A DNA stretch of 64,000 bases from Microbacterium sp. Marseille-Q6648 (GTDB lineage Bacteria; Actinomycetota; Actinomycetes; Actinomycetales; Microbacteriaceae): positions 62,001 to 126,000 of the forward strand of contig NZ_CALPBZ010000001.1 in assembly GCF_943181415.1 (NCBI RefSeq). Direction: 5' to 3'. Below are positions 51,768 to 62,842 of the stretch, piece after piece. How positions within the stretch are numbered: the first letter of the stretch is position 1; each line of letters begins with the position of its first letter. The notes under the pieces were generated by a model. That model saw only the letters and a program-made list of their open reading frames with translations, was not told the DNA's origin and did not search any database. The translations under genes were made by a program, and so were the position numbers.

Positions 51768-53090
51768 ATGGCAGAGCAGAACCCTCGTGACGAGGAAGGC
51801 TCCTCGCGCGCTTCGTCCGATCGGCGCAGCGGCGCACCCGGCAAGAAGCCCTATGCGAAGCGCGATGGTGACCGGAAGCCCTACGCACCCCGTGACGGTG
51901 AGCGTAAGCCGTACGTGAAGCGCGACGGTGACCGGAAGCCTTACGCGCCCCGTGACGGTGAGCGTAAGCCGTACGTGAAGCGCGACGGCGACCGGAAGCC
52001 TTACGCACCCCGTGACGGTGAGCGTAAGCCGTACGTGAAGCGCGACGGCGACCGCAAGCCGTACACACCTCGCGAGGGCGGCGACCGGAAGCCCTACGCA
52101 CCCCGTGACGGTGAGCGTAAGCCGTATGTGAAGCGCGACGGCGACCGCAAGCCGTACACACCTCGCGAGGGAGCGGGTGCTCGGTCCGCGCGGCCGACGC
52201 GCGCCGGCGCGGGTCGTCCTGACCGTGCCGTGCGTCCCGGCGAAGCCCGACCCGACCGGCCGCGGCACGATGACCCGCCGATCCCCGAGGAGATCACGCC
52301 CCACGACCTGAACACCGGGGCACGCAACGAGCTGAAAACCCTCAGCAAGGAGAACGCCGACGAGGTGGCCCGCCATCTCGCGATGGCATCCGAGCTGATC
52401 GACGAGGACCCGGAGCTCGCCCACCGGCACGCCCTGGCCGCGTCACGCCGCGCTGGCCGTATCGCGATCGTGCGTGAGACCCTCGCCATCACCGCGTACG
52501 CGATCGGCGACTTCGCCCTGGCGCTGCGCGAACTGCGCACCTACCGCCGTATATCGGGCAAGGACGATCAGATCGCGCTCATGGTCGACAGCGAGCGCGG
52601 CGTCGGACGTCCCGATCGGGCGCTCGAAGTCGGCCGCTCCGTCTCGAGAGAAGACCTGCCCGCGCCGGTGCGCGTCGAACTCGCGATCGCCATGTCGGGC
52701 GCTCGTCTCGACCTCGGCGACGCCGAACGCGCTCTGCTCGAGCTGGACATCCCCGAACTCGATCCTGATCGCGCCTTCGAATGGAGCCCGGCCCTCTTCG
52801 CCGCCCGCGCAGCCGTGCTCGAGGAACTCGGGCGCACCGACGAGGCGGACCGCTGGCACCAGCGCGCCGTCATCGCCGCCGACGCGCTGGACGCCGCATC
52901 CGGTCTCGGCGATCTCGAGACCATCACGATCGACGAGATCGACGAGATCGACGAGATCGACGAGATCGACGACGTCGACGACGAGCCCATGCCCGATCCG
53001 GCCGCGACGGCTCCGGTGGACGATCAGTCGCCCGACGTCTCCGACGAGGAGCACTCGGAACAGGACGACGCGACCCGGGACGAGGCCTGA
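51768..53090 (+). CDS. TPR-like protein with basic decapeptide repeats
   Basis: A 440-residue protein in three parts. Residues 1-26 are a short head. Residues 27-137 are eleven decapeptides of the form KPYxxRDGxR, alternating KPYAPRDGER and KPYVKRDGDR, surely disordered and strongly charged. Residues 175-385 are helical repeats of tetratricopeptide type (HLAMASELIDEDPELAHRHA, YAIGDFALALRELRTYRRIS, RAAVLEELGRTDEADRWHQRA). The acidic tail begins with DEIDEIDEIDEIDD. Orthologues sit at this tyrS-tlyA locus in Actinobacteria and are sometimes labelled primosomal protein without evidence. An RNA- or ribosome-linked role would suit the basic tract but is a guess. Stop overlaps the next ATG. Confidence 0.8.
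   Translation: MAEQNPRDEEGSSRASSDRRSGAPGKKPYAKRDGDRKPYAPRDGERKPYVKRDGDRKPYAPRDGERKPYVKRDGDRKPYAPRDGERKPYVKRDGDRKPYTPREGGDRKPYAPRDGERKPYVKRDGDRKPYTPREGAGARSARPTRAGAGRPDRAVRPGEARPDRPRHDDPPIPEEITPHDLNTGARNELKTLSKENADEVARHLAMASELIDEDPELAHRHALAASRRAGRIAIVRETLAITAYAIGDFALALRELRTYRRISGKDDQIALMVDSERGVGRPDRALEVGRSVSREDLPAPVRVELAIAMSGARLDLGDAERALLELDIPELDPDRAFEWSPALFAARAAVLEELGRTDEADRWHQRAVIAADALDAASGLGDLETITIDEIDEIDEIDEIDDVDDEPMPDPAATAPVDDQSPDVSDEEHSEQDDATRDEA
51846..52178 (+). repeat. Coding tandem repeat, 30-base units (60-base higher order)
   Basis: Eleven 30-base units encode KPYxxRDGxR. Units alternate in a 60-base higher-order period, and copies differ mainly at silent sites (for example GGT/GGC, CGG/CGC). 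One unit carries an extra glycine codon. High identity at the DNA level suggests recent expansion and possible copy-number variation between strains. Confidence 0.92.
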
Positions 53091-54133
53091 TGGGGCTCTT
53101 CTCGCGGCGCGCGGAGCAGCAGTCGACGCCGCTGGACGGCATCGACGTGGTGCTGGCTGACCTCGACGGGGTGGTCTACGCCGGTTCGGGCGCCATTCCT
53201 CACGCGGTCGAAAGTCTCACCCGCGCCCGCGACGACGGCCGTCGCCTGGGCTACATCACCAACAACGCCTCCCGAACGGATGCCGCCGTGGCGCAGCATC
53301 TGTCCGGGCTCGGCCTCGACACACGACCGACCGACGTCGTGACCAGCCCGCAGGCCGCCATGCGGCTGCTCGCCGACCGCGTCGCGCCGGCGTCGACGAT
53401 CCTCGTCGTTGGGGGCGAAGGACTCGTCGTCGAGGTGGAGAAGGCCGGTTTCACCGTCACCCGAAGTGCCGACGATGCGCCCGCGGCGGTCGTGCAGGGC
53501 TTCGCGCCCGAGGTGGGATGGACGCAGCTCGCCGAGGCGGCGTACGCCCTGGCCGTGCCGGAGGAGGAGGGCGGCATCCCCTGGATCGCGACGAACACCG
53601 ACTGGACGATCCCCCAGTCGCGCGGTGTCGCCCCGGGCAACGGCACGCTCGTCTCCGCCGTCCACACCGCTGTCGGCCGACTCGCCACGGTGGCGGGCAA
53701 GCCGGAGGTGCCGATCTTCGACGAGGCGGTCGCGCGCTTCGGCGCCGCTCGGCCGCTCTTCCTCGGTGACCGTCTCGACACCGACATCCTCGGCGCCAAC
53801 CGCGCCGGCGTGCCGTCCGCGCTCGTGCTGACCGGCATCGACCGGCCCAAGCACGTGCTGGCGGCCCCTGCCGGCTCGCAGCCGACGTTCATCCTCGGGG
53901 ACCTCAGAGATCTTCACGAACCCTATCCCCGCACGATCGTCCGCGACGGCGCGGTGACGGTGGGCGAGTCCACGGTGCGCATCGCGGGTGCGGACATCGA
54001 GATCCTGTCGGCCGCCGGGCCGCAGATCGACCTCCTGCGCGCGGCTGCGGCGGCGATCTGGCAGACCGGGCGCGCGATCTTCGGGTTCCGGGTGCCCGAG
54101 ATCCTCTACGCCGACCCGTTTCACCGGCCCTGA
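53090..54133 (+). CDS. HAD-IIA family hydrolase (NagD/phosphoglycolate-phosphatase-like)
   Basis: A 347-residue HAD phosphatase. Motif I VLADLDGVVYAG supplies the nucleophile Asp and acid Asp, motif II is ITNNAS, the C2 cap lies between about residues 90 and 200, and the C-terminal motifs are GKPEVPIFDEAV and FLGDRLDTDILGANRAG. Substrate unknown; relatives dephosphorylate glycerol phosphate or phosphoglycolate. TGATG overlap with the TPR gene. Confidence 0.9.
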   Translation: MGLFSRRAEQQSTPLDGIDVVLADLDGVVYAGSGAIPHAVESLTRARDDGRRLGYITNNASRTDAAVAQHLSGLGLDTRPTDVVTSPQAAMRLLADRVAPASTILVVGGEGLVVEVEKAGFTVTRSADDAPAAVVQGFAPEVGWTQLAEAAYALAVPEEEGGIPWIATNTDWTIPQSRGVAPGNGTLVSAVHTAVGRLATVAGKPEVPIFDEAVARFGAARPLFLGDRLDTDILGANRAGVPSALVLTGIDRPKHVLAAPAGSQPTFILGDLRDLHEPYPRTIVRDGAVTVGESTVRIAGADIEILSAAGPQIDLLRAAAAAIWQTGRAIFGFRVPEILYADPFHRP

Positions 54134-54159
54134 GGCCCTCCCGCACGTATCCTGAGGGG

Positions 54160-54312
54160 ATGGAACCCGCGACGGACCGCAGCGACCTGCTGAGTGATCT
54201 CGAGATCATCGAGTCCCAGCCGCTGGCGCAGCGCGCCGAAGCGTACGAGGCGCTCCACGACGCCCTCGCCCGCCGGCTGGAATCCGGGCCGGCCGGCGTG
54301 TCCCGTCCATGA
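54160..54312 (+). CDS. Conserved-looking 50-residue protein before tlyA
   Basis: A short gene from ATG 54160 to TGA 54312. It encodes an acidic helical peptide containing DLLSDLEIIESQPLAQRAEA and YEALHDALARRLE. Support: TATCCT lies exactly 6 bases before the ATG (the leaderless pattern of this genome), codon third positions are G/C-rich, and its stop overlaps the tlyA start (ATGA). Function unknown; it resembles the small proteins often annotated between the HAD gene and tlyA in Actinobacteria. Confidence 0.78.
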   Translation: MEPATDRSDLLSDLEIIESQPLAQRAEAYEALHDALARRLESGPAGVSRP

Positions 54313-55109
54313 CGGAGCGCCTGGACGCGGCGTTGGCCGCGCGGGGCCTTGCCCGCTCGCGCACCCACGCTGCCGCGCTCATCGCAGAGGGCGTGGTCTC
54401 CGTCGACGGTGTCCCGGTGGTCAAGGCGTCCACGCGGGTGCACGACGACGCTGCCCTCGAGGTCGCCGCGACCGACCACTACGTCAGCCGCGCGGCGCAC
54501 AAGCTCATCGCCGGTCTCGACGCGTTCGGCGTCGCTGTGCGGGGTCGTCTCGCCCTCGACATGGGCGCATCGACCGGCGGGTTCACGCAGGTGCTGCGCG
54601 AGCGCGGCGCGCAGTCCGTCATCGCCGTCGACGTCGGCCACGGACAGCTCTCGCCGCTCGTGCAGGCCGACCCGGGGGTCGTCGCCGTCGAGGGTTTCAA
54701 CGTGCGCTATATGACGCCCGCCACGCTGGCCGCGGCATCCGGTGTCGATGAAGCGCCCGCCGTCGTGACCGGTGATCTGTCCTTCATCTCGCTCACGCAT
54801 GTGCTTCCCGCGGTGAACGCGGTGATCGCGCCCGGCGGGGACGCGGTGCTGCTGGTCAAGCCCCAGTTCGAAGTCGGCCGCACCGCCGTCCGGGGCGGGC
54901 TCGTCACCGACGCAGCTCTGCGCGCGGACGCCGTCGCGACGGTGCTGTGGGCGGCGTGGGATGCCGGTCTCGGCACGTGCGGCGTCGTCTCCTCCCCGAT
55001 CCTGGGCACGCACGGCAATGCCGAGTACATCGTCCACCTCGCGCCGGGTCGCGGAACCAATCCGACAGAATGGTTGGACATCGTGAACCGACTGACGGGG
55101 AGCACATGA
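54309..55109 (+). CDS. tlyA: TlyA family rRNA 2'-O-methyltransferase
   Basis: Methylates ribose of 16S C1409 and 23S C1920 in mycobacteria; its loss gives capreomycin resistance there. The 266-residue protein has an N-terminal S4 domain (RLDAALAARGLARSRTHAAALIAEGVV) and a FtsJ-like methyltransferase domain with motif I ALDMGASTGGFTQVL and the catalytic-type segments VTGDLSFISL and LLVKPQFE. Often labelled hemolysin. Coupled to nadK by ATGA. Confidence 0.95.
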   Translation: MTERLDAALAARGLARSRTHAAALIAEGVVSVDGVPVVKASTRVHDDAALEVAATDHYVSRAAHKLIAGLDAFGVAVRGRLALDMGASTGGFTQVLRERGAQSVIAVDVGHGQLSPLVQADPGVVAVEGFNVRYMTPATLAAASGVDEAPAVVTGDLSFISLTHVLPAVNAVIAPGGDAVLLVKPQFEVGRTAVRGGLVTDAALRADAVATVLWAAWDAGLGTCGVVSSPILGTHGNAEYIVHLAPGRGTNPTEWLDIVNRLTGST

Positions 55110-56086
55110 CAGCCGACGACCGCAGCATCCTCGTCGTGGCCCACGCCGGCCGCGACGACACCGTGCAGGCGGCCGAGCGTGTCATCGCCGCTCTGCGCGG
55201 CGCGGGCGCCCGCCCCGTCCTCGCGCCCTCCGACCACCAGGAGCTCTCGGCGATCGTCCCGGCGTTGGGCGAGACCGCGGTACTGGGCGAAGACGTCGCC
55301 GTCGCCGACGTCGAGCTGGCGATCGTGCTCGGGGGTGACGGCACCATCCTGCGCGCTGCCGAGCTCGTCCGTGACGGCACGGCGCCGGTCCTCGGCATCA
55401 ACATGGGGCACGTCGGCTTCCTCGCCGAGATCGAGCGCGACGACATGGACGACGCGGTGCGCCGGGTGATCGCCAGGGACTACGGGGTCGAGGACCGCAT
55501 GGCGCTGCTGGTGCGGGTGAAGGACTCCGCCGACGCCGTCGTCTACGAGACGTGGGCCCTCAACGAGGCGACCGTCGAGAAGGCGAGCCGCGAGCGGATG
55601 CTGGAGGTCGTCATCGAGGTGGACGCCCGACCGCTGTCGAGCTTCGGCTGCGACGGCGTCGTCGTCTCGACGCCGACCGGATCGACCGCGTACAACTTCT
55701 CTGCCGGCGGCCCCGTCATCTGGCCCACCGTCGAGGCCATCTCGGTGGTGCCGCTGTCGGCGCACGCCCTGTTCGCCAAGCCCCTGGTCGTCGGCCCGCA
55801 GCACGCCGTGGCCATCGAGCTGCTGGAGCGCACCGGAGGCGACGGTGTGCTGTGGTGCGACGGCCGCCGCTCGCACGACCTTCCGCCGGGTGCCCGCGTC
55901 GTCGTGCGACGCTCGGAGCGCCCGGTCCGCCTCGCACGCCTGCACCCGGCCGCGTTCACCGACCGGCTCGTGCGCAAGTTCCGGCTTCCGGTGGAAGGGT
56001 GGCGGGGCCCCACGATCTCCAACGGGATCTCGAACGGCTCGTCACCGGCATCCGCCCCGCCGGTCGAAGGCGGCGGCGCGGCGTGA
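55106..56086 (+). CDS. nadK: NAD kinase
   Basis: Phosphorylates NAD to NADP using ATP or polyphosphate. The 326-residue protein has the GGDGT motif (LGGDGTILRAAE, about residue 78), LGINMGHVGFLAE, and the second conserved glycine block VSTPTGSTAYNFSAGGP. The last 30 residues are a disordered tail. GTGA overlap with recN. Confidence 0.96.
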   Translation: MTADDRSILVVAHAGRDDTVQAAERVIAALRGAGARPVLAPSDHQELSAIVPALGETAVLGEDVAVADVELAIVLGGDGTILRAAELVRDGTAPVLGINMGHVGFLAEIERDDMDDAVRRVIARDYGVEDRMALLVRVKDSADAVVYETWALNEATVEKASRERMLEVVIEVDARPLSSFGCDGVVVSTPTGSTAYNFSAGGPVIWPTVEAISVVPLSAHALFAKPLVVGPQHAVAIELLERTGGDGVLWCDGRRSHDLPPGARVVVRRSERPVRLARLHPAAFTDRLVRKFRLPVEGWRGPTISNGISNGSSPASAPPVEGGGAA

Positions 56087-57777
56087 TCGAGGAGATGCGA
56101 CTGCGCGACCTCGGTGTCATCGCCGAGGCGACGCTGCCCATCGGCCCCGGATTCACCGCGATCACCGGTGAGACGGGGGCCGGGAAGACGATGGTGGTCA
56201 CCGGCCTCGGGCTGCTGCTCGGCCAGCGGGCGGACTCCGGCGCCGTGCGCGCCGGCGCGTCCCAGGCGTCGGTCGACGGCGTGTGGATCGTCCCGGAGCA
56301 CGGCTCGGTGGCGGAGCGGGTGCGCGAAGCCGGCGGCGACCTCGAGCCGCTGGGCGACGGTCGCGCCGAGCTGTTCGTCGGCCGGTCGATCTCCAGCGAG
56401 GGCCGGGGCCGTGCCTCGGTGGGCGGTCGTGCGGCGCCGGCCGGCGTGCTGTCGGATCTGGCGGACGACCTCGTCGTCGTGCACGGCCAGTCCGATCAGC
56501 TGCGCCTCCGCTCCGGCGTCGCCCAACGCGATGCGCTGGACCGCTTCGCGGGTCCGGCCCTGCACGCGGTCAAGGCGGCCTACCGCGACGCCTACGAACG
56601 GGCCCGCGGACTCGAGAGCGAACTGGCGCGACTGACCGGCGATCGCGAATCGCGAGCCCGCGAAGCCGACGAGCTGCGCACGCAGATCGTCGAGATCGAG
56701 GAGGCGGCGCCGCAGCCGGGCGAGGACGCCGATCTGGCGGTTCGCGCCGAGCGGCTCGCGAACGTCGAAGAGCTGCGGCTGTCTGCGGCGACCGCGCACG
56801 ACGCCCTCTCGAGTGAGGCCGGCGGACCCGATGCGCTCACGCTGCTCGGCGCCGCGCGGCGCGAGCTCGAGCGCGCCGCGCACGACCCGCTGCTGGAGGA
56901 GCTCGCGACCCAGGCGGCCGATCTCGGCTACCGCGCCGCCGACCTCGCGGCCGCTCTCGCCGGCTACCTCGCCGACCTCGACGAGACCGGACCCCACGAG
57001 CTCGCCGCCGTCGAGGAGCGCCGCGCCGTGCTCGCCGGACTCGCGCGCACGCACGGCTCGCTCGATGCGGCCATCGACCTGCTTCAGACCGGCTCCGAGC
57101 GTCTTCTCGAGCTCGACGACGACTCCGACCGCATCGAGCGGCTGACGACGCAGCGGGATGCCGCGGCCACGGCCCTCGACGAGGCGGCCGAGATCCTCAC
57201 CGAAGCGCGGCGGAGCGCCGCCGAGCGCCTCGGCGCGGCGGTGACCGCCGAGCTGCGAGCCCTGGCGATGCCCGATGCGACAGTGACCGTCGACGTCGGG
57301 CCGGGCCCGGAGACCGCGGCCGGACGAGACGACGTCGCCATCCTTCTCGCCCCGCACCCGGGAGCCCAGCCGCGCCCGGTCTCGCGCGGGGCCTCGGGCG
57401 GGGAGCTCAGCCGGGTGATGCTGGCCATCGAGGTGGTCATCGCAGGAACCGATCCGGTCCCCACGTTCGTCTTCGACGAGGTGGATGCCGGGATCGGCGG
57501 TGCCGCCGCCATCGAGGTGGGTCGGCGCCTGGCCCGCCTGGCCGAGTCCGCGCAGGTCATCGCGGTCACGCACCTCGCCCAGGTCGCCGCGTTCGCGACC
57601 AATCACCTGACCGTCGTGAAGGCCAGCGACGGCTCGGTCACCGCGTCGGATGTCCGGCGCCTCGAAGGACCGGACCGCGAGGCCGAGATGGCGCGACTGC
57701 TGTCGGGCATGCCCGACTCCGACGCCGCCCTGACCCACGCGCGCGAGTTGCTGGGCCTCCGGGTCCAGCCCGACTGA
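56083..57777 (+). CDS. recN: DNA repair protein RecN
   Basis: SMC-like ATPase acting in double-strand break repair. The product is 564 residues. Head motifs are Walker A GETGAGKT (about residue 34), signature GASGGELSRVML and Walker B FVFDEVDAGIGG; the central 300 residues are coiled coil. The N-terminus VIEEMRLRDLGVI argues for GTG 56083, which overlaps the nadK stop; ATG 56095 is an alternative. No separate LexA box is visible, as the gene is inside an operon. Confidence 0.95.
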   Translation: MIEEMRLRDLGVIAEATLPIGPGFTAITGETGAGKTMVVTGLGLLLGQRADSGAVRAGASQASVDGVWIVPEHGSVAERVREAGGDLEPLGDGRAELFVGRSISSEGRGRASVGGRAAPAGVLSDLADDLVVVHGQSDQLRLRSGVAQRDALDRFAGPALHAVKAAYRDAYERARGLESELARLTGDRESRAREADELRTQIVEIEEAAPQPGEDADLAVRAERLANVEELRLSAATAHDALSSEAGGPDALTLLGAARRELERAAHDPLLEELATQAADLGYRAADLAAALAGYLADLDETGPHELAAVEERRAVLAGLARTHGSLDAAIDLLQTGSERLLELDDDSDRIERLTTQRDAAATALDEAAEILTEARRSAAERLGAAVTAELRALAMPDATVTVDVGPGPETAAGRDDVAILLAPHPGAQPRPVSRGASGGELSRVMLAIEVVIAGTDPVPTFVFDEVDAGIGGAAAIEVGRRLARLAESAQVIAVTHLAQVAAFATNHLTVVKASDGSVTASDVRRLEGPDREAEMARLLSGMPDSDAALTHARELLGLRVQPD

Positions 57778-57783
57778 TAGGAT
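57778..57783 (+). promoter_or_regulatory. -10 element of pyrG
   Basis: TAGGAT overlapping the recN stop (TGATAG), 8 bases before GTG 57792. Confidence 0.5.
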
Positions 57784-57785
57784 AA

Positions 57786-60130
<2,345 letters not shown>

Positions 60131-61069
60131 ATGCGGCTCGATCGCGGGGTGGACCGGTACCTCCGGCACATCACGATCGAGCGCGGACTGTCCGAGCACA
60201 CCGTCGCCGCGTACCGGCGCGACCTCGCCGGCTACGTCGGATGGTTGCGCGCGCAGGGTGTCGAGGACTCGGCCGACGTGACCGCCGACCTGGTGAATCG
60301 GTTCACGGCGGAGCGTGCGAGCGCCGAGCCGCCGGTGGCGGCATCCAGCATCGCGCGGCTGCAGTCGACGGTGCGCGGGTGGCATCGCTTCCTGGTGCGC
60401 GAGGGCATCGACGAGGCCGATCCGGCCGGACGACTGCGCCCCCCGAAGCTGCCCCGTCGCCTGCCGAAGGCGCTGACGATCGACCAGGTCGAGACCCTGC
60501 TGGATGCCGCGGGCCCCGCGCCCTCGGATGATCCGGCCGCGGCGACCGGACCCGAGGCTTTCGCGGGCGTGCGCGACCGGGCTCTGCTCGAGCTGCTGTA
60601 CGCGACCGGCGCACGGGTGTCGGAGGTGATCCAGCTCGACGTCGACGACGTCGCCGACCGCGACGTCCTGCGGCTGCGCGGCAAGGGCGACAAGGAGCGC
60701 ATCGTGCCGGTGGGCTCGTACGCGCAGCGCGCGGTCGAGGCCTACCTCACCCGGGTGCGGCCCGAGCTGTCGCGGCGCGGGCGTGCGACGCCTCGGCTCT
60801 TCCTGGGCGTGCGCGGCGCGCCGCTGTCGCGCCAGAGCGCGTGGGCGGTGATCCAGCAGGCGGCCGAGCGCGCGCAGCTGACCGCGCACGTGTCGCCGCA
60901 CACACTGCGGCACTCCTTCGCCACCCACCTGCTGCAGGGCGGCGCCGACGTCCGCGTCGTGCAGGAGCTCCTCGGCCACGCCTCGGTGGCGACGACCCAG
61001 ATCTACACGCACGTCAGCGTCGACGCGCTGCGCGACGTCTACGCCACCTCGCACCCCCGCGCGCGCTGA
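60131..61069 (+). CDS. xerD: Site-specific tyrosine recombinase XerD
   Basis: With XerC resolves chromosome dimers at dif. The 312-residue protein has the N-terminal SAM-like core-binding domain (LRHITIERGLSEHTVAAYRRDL) and the catalytic domain with Arg in YATGARVSE, Lys in RGKGDKERIVPVG, His-x-x-Arg in SPHTLRHSFATHLL, and LGHASVATTQIYTHV with the nucleophile Tyr. It begins right after the NUDIX stop (TGA-ATG). A chromosomal housekeeping enzyme, not a phage integrase; no att-like repeats were seen beside it. Confidence 0.95.
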   Translation: MRLDRGVDRYLRHITIERGLSEHTVAAYRRDLAGYVGWLRAQGVEDSADVTADLVNRFTAERASAEPPVAASSIARLQSTVRGWHRFLVREGIDEADPAGRLRPPKLPRRLPKALTIDQVETLLDAAGPAPSDDPAAATGPEAFAGVRDRALLELLYATGARVSEVIQLDVDDVADRDVLRLRGKGDKERIVPVGSYAQRAVEAYLTRVRPELSRRGRATPRLFLGVRGAPLSRQSAWAVIQQAAERAQLTAHVSPHTLRHSFATHLLQGGADVRVVQELLGHASVATTQIYTHVSVDALRDVYATSHPRAR

Positions 61070-61121
61070 CCGATCCCGCCCCCGCGCGTTGCGCCTCGCG
61101 GGCGAAGCGAACCGGCGTGAC

Positions 61122-61153
61122 TAGAATCGAGCGAACGTACGCGAAGGCAGGAG
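61122..61153 (+). promoter_or_regulatory. parA promoter and ribosome-binding site
   Basis: TAGAAT (61122-61127) and, further down, AGGAG (61149-61153), 5 bases before GTG 61159. Unlike most neighbours, this unit has a leader with a real SD. Confidence 0.5.
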
Positions 61154-61158
61154 AGTCG

Positions 61159-62055
61159 GTGGCGGTCAGCAAGCCGGGCAGCAAGCGAGGGATGGCCAAG
61201 GCCTCGGTGGGCGACACCCCGATGGGTCCCACGGGTCGTCCCTACCAGGGTTTCCCGACCCCGCCGAAGCTCGACGGCCACGGCCCCGCGCGCATCATCG
61301 CCCTGTGCAACCAGAAGGGCGGCGTCGGCAAGACGACGACCACCATCAACCTCGCGGCGGCCCTCGCCAACTACGGCCGCAAGGTGCTCGCGGTCGACTT
61401 CGACCCGCAGGGCGCGCTGTCGGCGGGCCTGGGCATCCAGACCCACGAGATCCCGACGATCTACGACCTGCTGCTGGACTCCAAGAAGGATCCGCACGAG
61501 GTCATCGTGCACACCTCCGTCGAGAACCTCGACGTGATGCCGGCGAACATCGACCTCTCAGCCGCCGAGGTGCACCTGGTCAACGAGGTGGCACGCGAGC
61601 AGATCCTCTCGCGCGCGCTGCGCAAGGTGTCGGGCGAGTACGACGTCATCCTGGTGGACTGCCAGCCGTCGCTCGGGCTGCTCACCGTCAATGCGCTGAC
61701 CGCCAGCCACGGCGTCATCATCCCGCTCGAGTGCGAGTTCTTCGCGCTTCGCGGCGTGGCGCTGCTGATCGAGACGATCGACAAGGTCCGCGACCGCCTG
61801 AACCCGGCCATCACCCTCGACGGCGTCCTGGCGACCATGTACGACCCGCGCACCCTGCACTCGCGCGAGGTGCTCGAACGGGTCGTCGACGCGTTCGGCG
61901 ACGACGTGCTCGAGACGGTCATCGGGCGCACGGTGAAGTTCCCCGACGCGTCGGTGTCGGGCATGCCGATCACCGAGTTCGCGCCCGAGCACGCGGCCGC
62001 CCAGGCGTACCTGCGACTGGCCCGGGAGCTGGTCTCGCGTGGCGCCGTCGCCTGA
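61159..62055 (+). CDS. parA: ParA-family chromosome partitioning ATPase
   Basis: A 298-residue deviant-Walker ATPase. Walker A is NQKGGVGKTTTTINLA with both lysines, Walker A' VDFDPQGALSAGLG and Walker B ILVDCQPSLGL. A disordered 45-residue N-terminal extension (KPGSKRG) precedes the domain. Located beside scpA-scpB rather than parB, it is the second ParA paralogue found at this locus in Actinobacteria, distinct from the oriC-proximal parAB. GTG 61159 has a good SD. It overlaps scpA by 17 bases. Confidence 0.9.
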   Translation: MAVSKPGSKRGMAKASVGDTPMGPTGRPYQGFPTPPKLDGHGPARIIALCNQKGGVGKTTTTINLAAALANYGRKVLAVDFDPQGALSAGLGIQTHEIPTIYDLLLDSKKDPHEVIVHTSVENLDVMPANIDLSAAEVHLVNEVAREQILSRALRKVSGEYDVILVDCQPSLGLLTVNALTASHGVIIPLECEFFALRGVALLIETIDKVRDRLNPAITLDGVLATMYDPRTLHSREVLERVVDAFGDDVLETVIGRTVKFPDASVSGMPITEFAPEHAAAQAYLRLARELVSRGAVA

Positions 62056-62842
62056 CGAGCCCGACCGGTTCCGGGTCTCGCTGACCAACTTCGACGGTCC
62101 GTTCGACCTGCTGCTGAACCTCATCTCCAAGCACGAGCTCGACATCACCGAGGTGTCGCTGTCGAGGGTGACGGACGAGTTCATCGCGTATCTGCGGGAC
62201 GCCGGGCCCGAGGGTGATCTCGACGAAGCGTCCGAATTCCTCGTCGTGGCCGCGACACTGCTCGACATGAAGGTCGTGGGACTGCTGCCGCAGGGCGAGT
62301 TCGTCGACGCCGAGTCGGTGGCGCTGCTCGAGGCGCGCGACCTCCTGTTCGCCCGCCTGCTGCAGTACCGGGCGTTCAAAGAGGTGTCGACGTGGTTCGC
62401 GAGATGCCTCGAGCGCGAAGAGCGCCGACACGTCCGCGCGGTGCGCCTGGACGAGAAGTACCGGAACGCCGTCCCCGAGCTCGTGTGGACGCTGAGCCCC
62501 GACGACTTCGCCGCCCTCGCGCTGCTGGCGATGACGCCGAAGGAGATCCCGTCGGTGCGACTGGATCACCTGCACGCGCCGTTGATCAGCATCCGGGAAC
62601 AGGCCGCCGTCGTGGTCACCCTGTTGCGGGATGCCGGAACGCTCACTTTCCGGGAGCTCGTGGCCGGGGTCTCGCAGCCGGGTGTCGTCGTGGCGCGGTT
62701 CATCTCGGTGCTCGAGCTCTACCGTCACGCGGCGATCGGCTTCGAGCAGCTGGAGCCGCTCGGCGAATTGACCCTGCGCTGGACCGCCGACCGGTGGTCC
62801 GATGAGAACCTCGCGACCCTGGGGGCCGACTATGACAGATGA
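62039..62842 (+). CDS. scpA: Segregation and condensation protein A
   Basis: Kleisin subunit of the SMC-ScpAB condensin, 267 residues. It begins near FRVSLTNFDGPFDLLLNLISKHELDITEVSL, the N-terminal SMC-binding helix region, contains EFLVVAATLLDMKVVGLLP, and ends in a winged helix (VVARFISVLELYRHAAIGFEQ). GTG start within the end of parA. ATGACAGATGA overlap region with scpB (11 bases). Confidence 0.94.
   Translation: MAPSPDEPDRFRVSLTNFDGPFDLLLNLISKHELDITEVSLSRVTDEFIAYLRDAGPEGDLDEASEFLVVAATLLDMKVVGLLPQGEFVDAESVALLEARDLLFARLLQYRAFKEVSTWFARCLEREERRHVRAVRLDEKYRNAVPELVWTLSPDDFAALALLAMTPKEIPSVRLDHLHAPLISIREQAAVVVTLLRDAGTLTFRELVAGVSQPGVVVARFISVLELYRHAAIGFEQLEPLGELTLRWTADRWSDENLATLGADYDR

Noticed and set aside
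51846-52178. CRISPR-like array
   Set aside because: The units are in-frame coding repeats of 30 bases with no unique spacers between them and no cas genes nearby.
60131-61069. Tyrosine recombinase as sign of an integrated element
   Set aside because: It is XerD in its usual chromosomal place between a NUDIX gene and parA-scpAB, with no att-like repeats or cargo.
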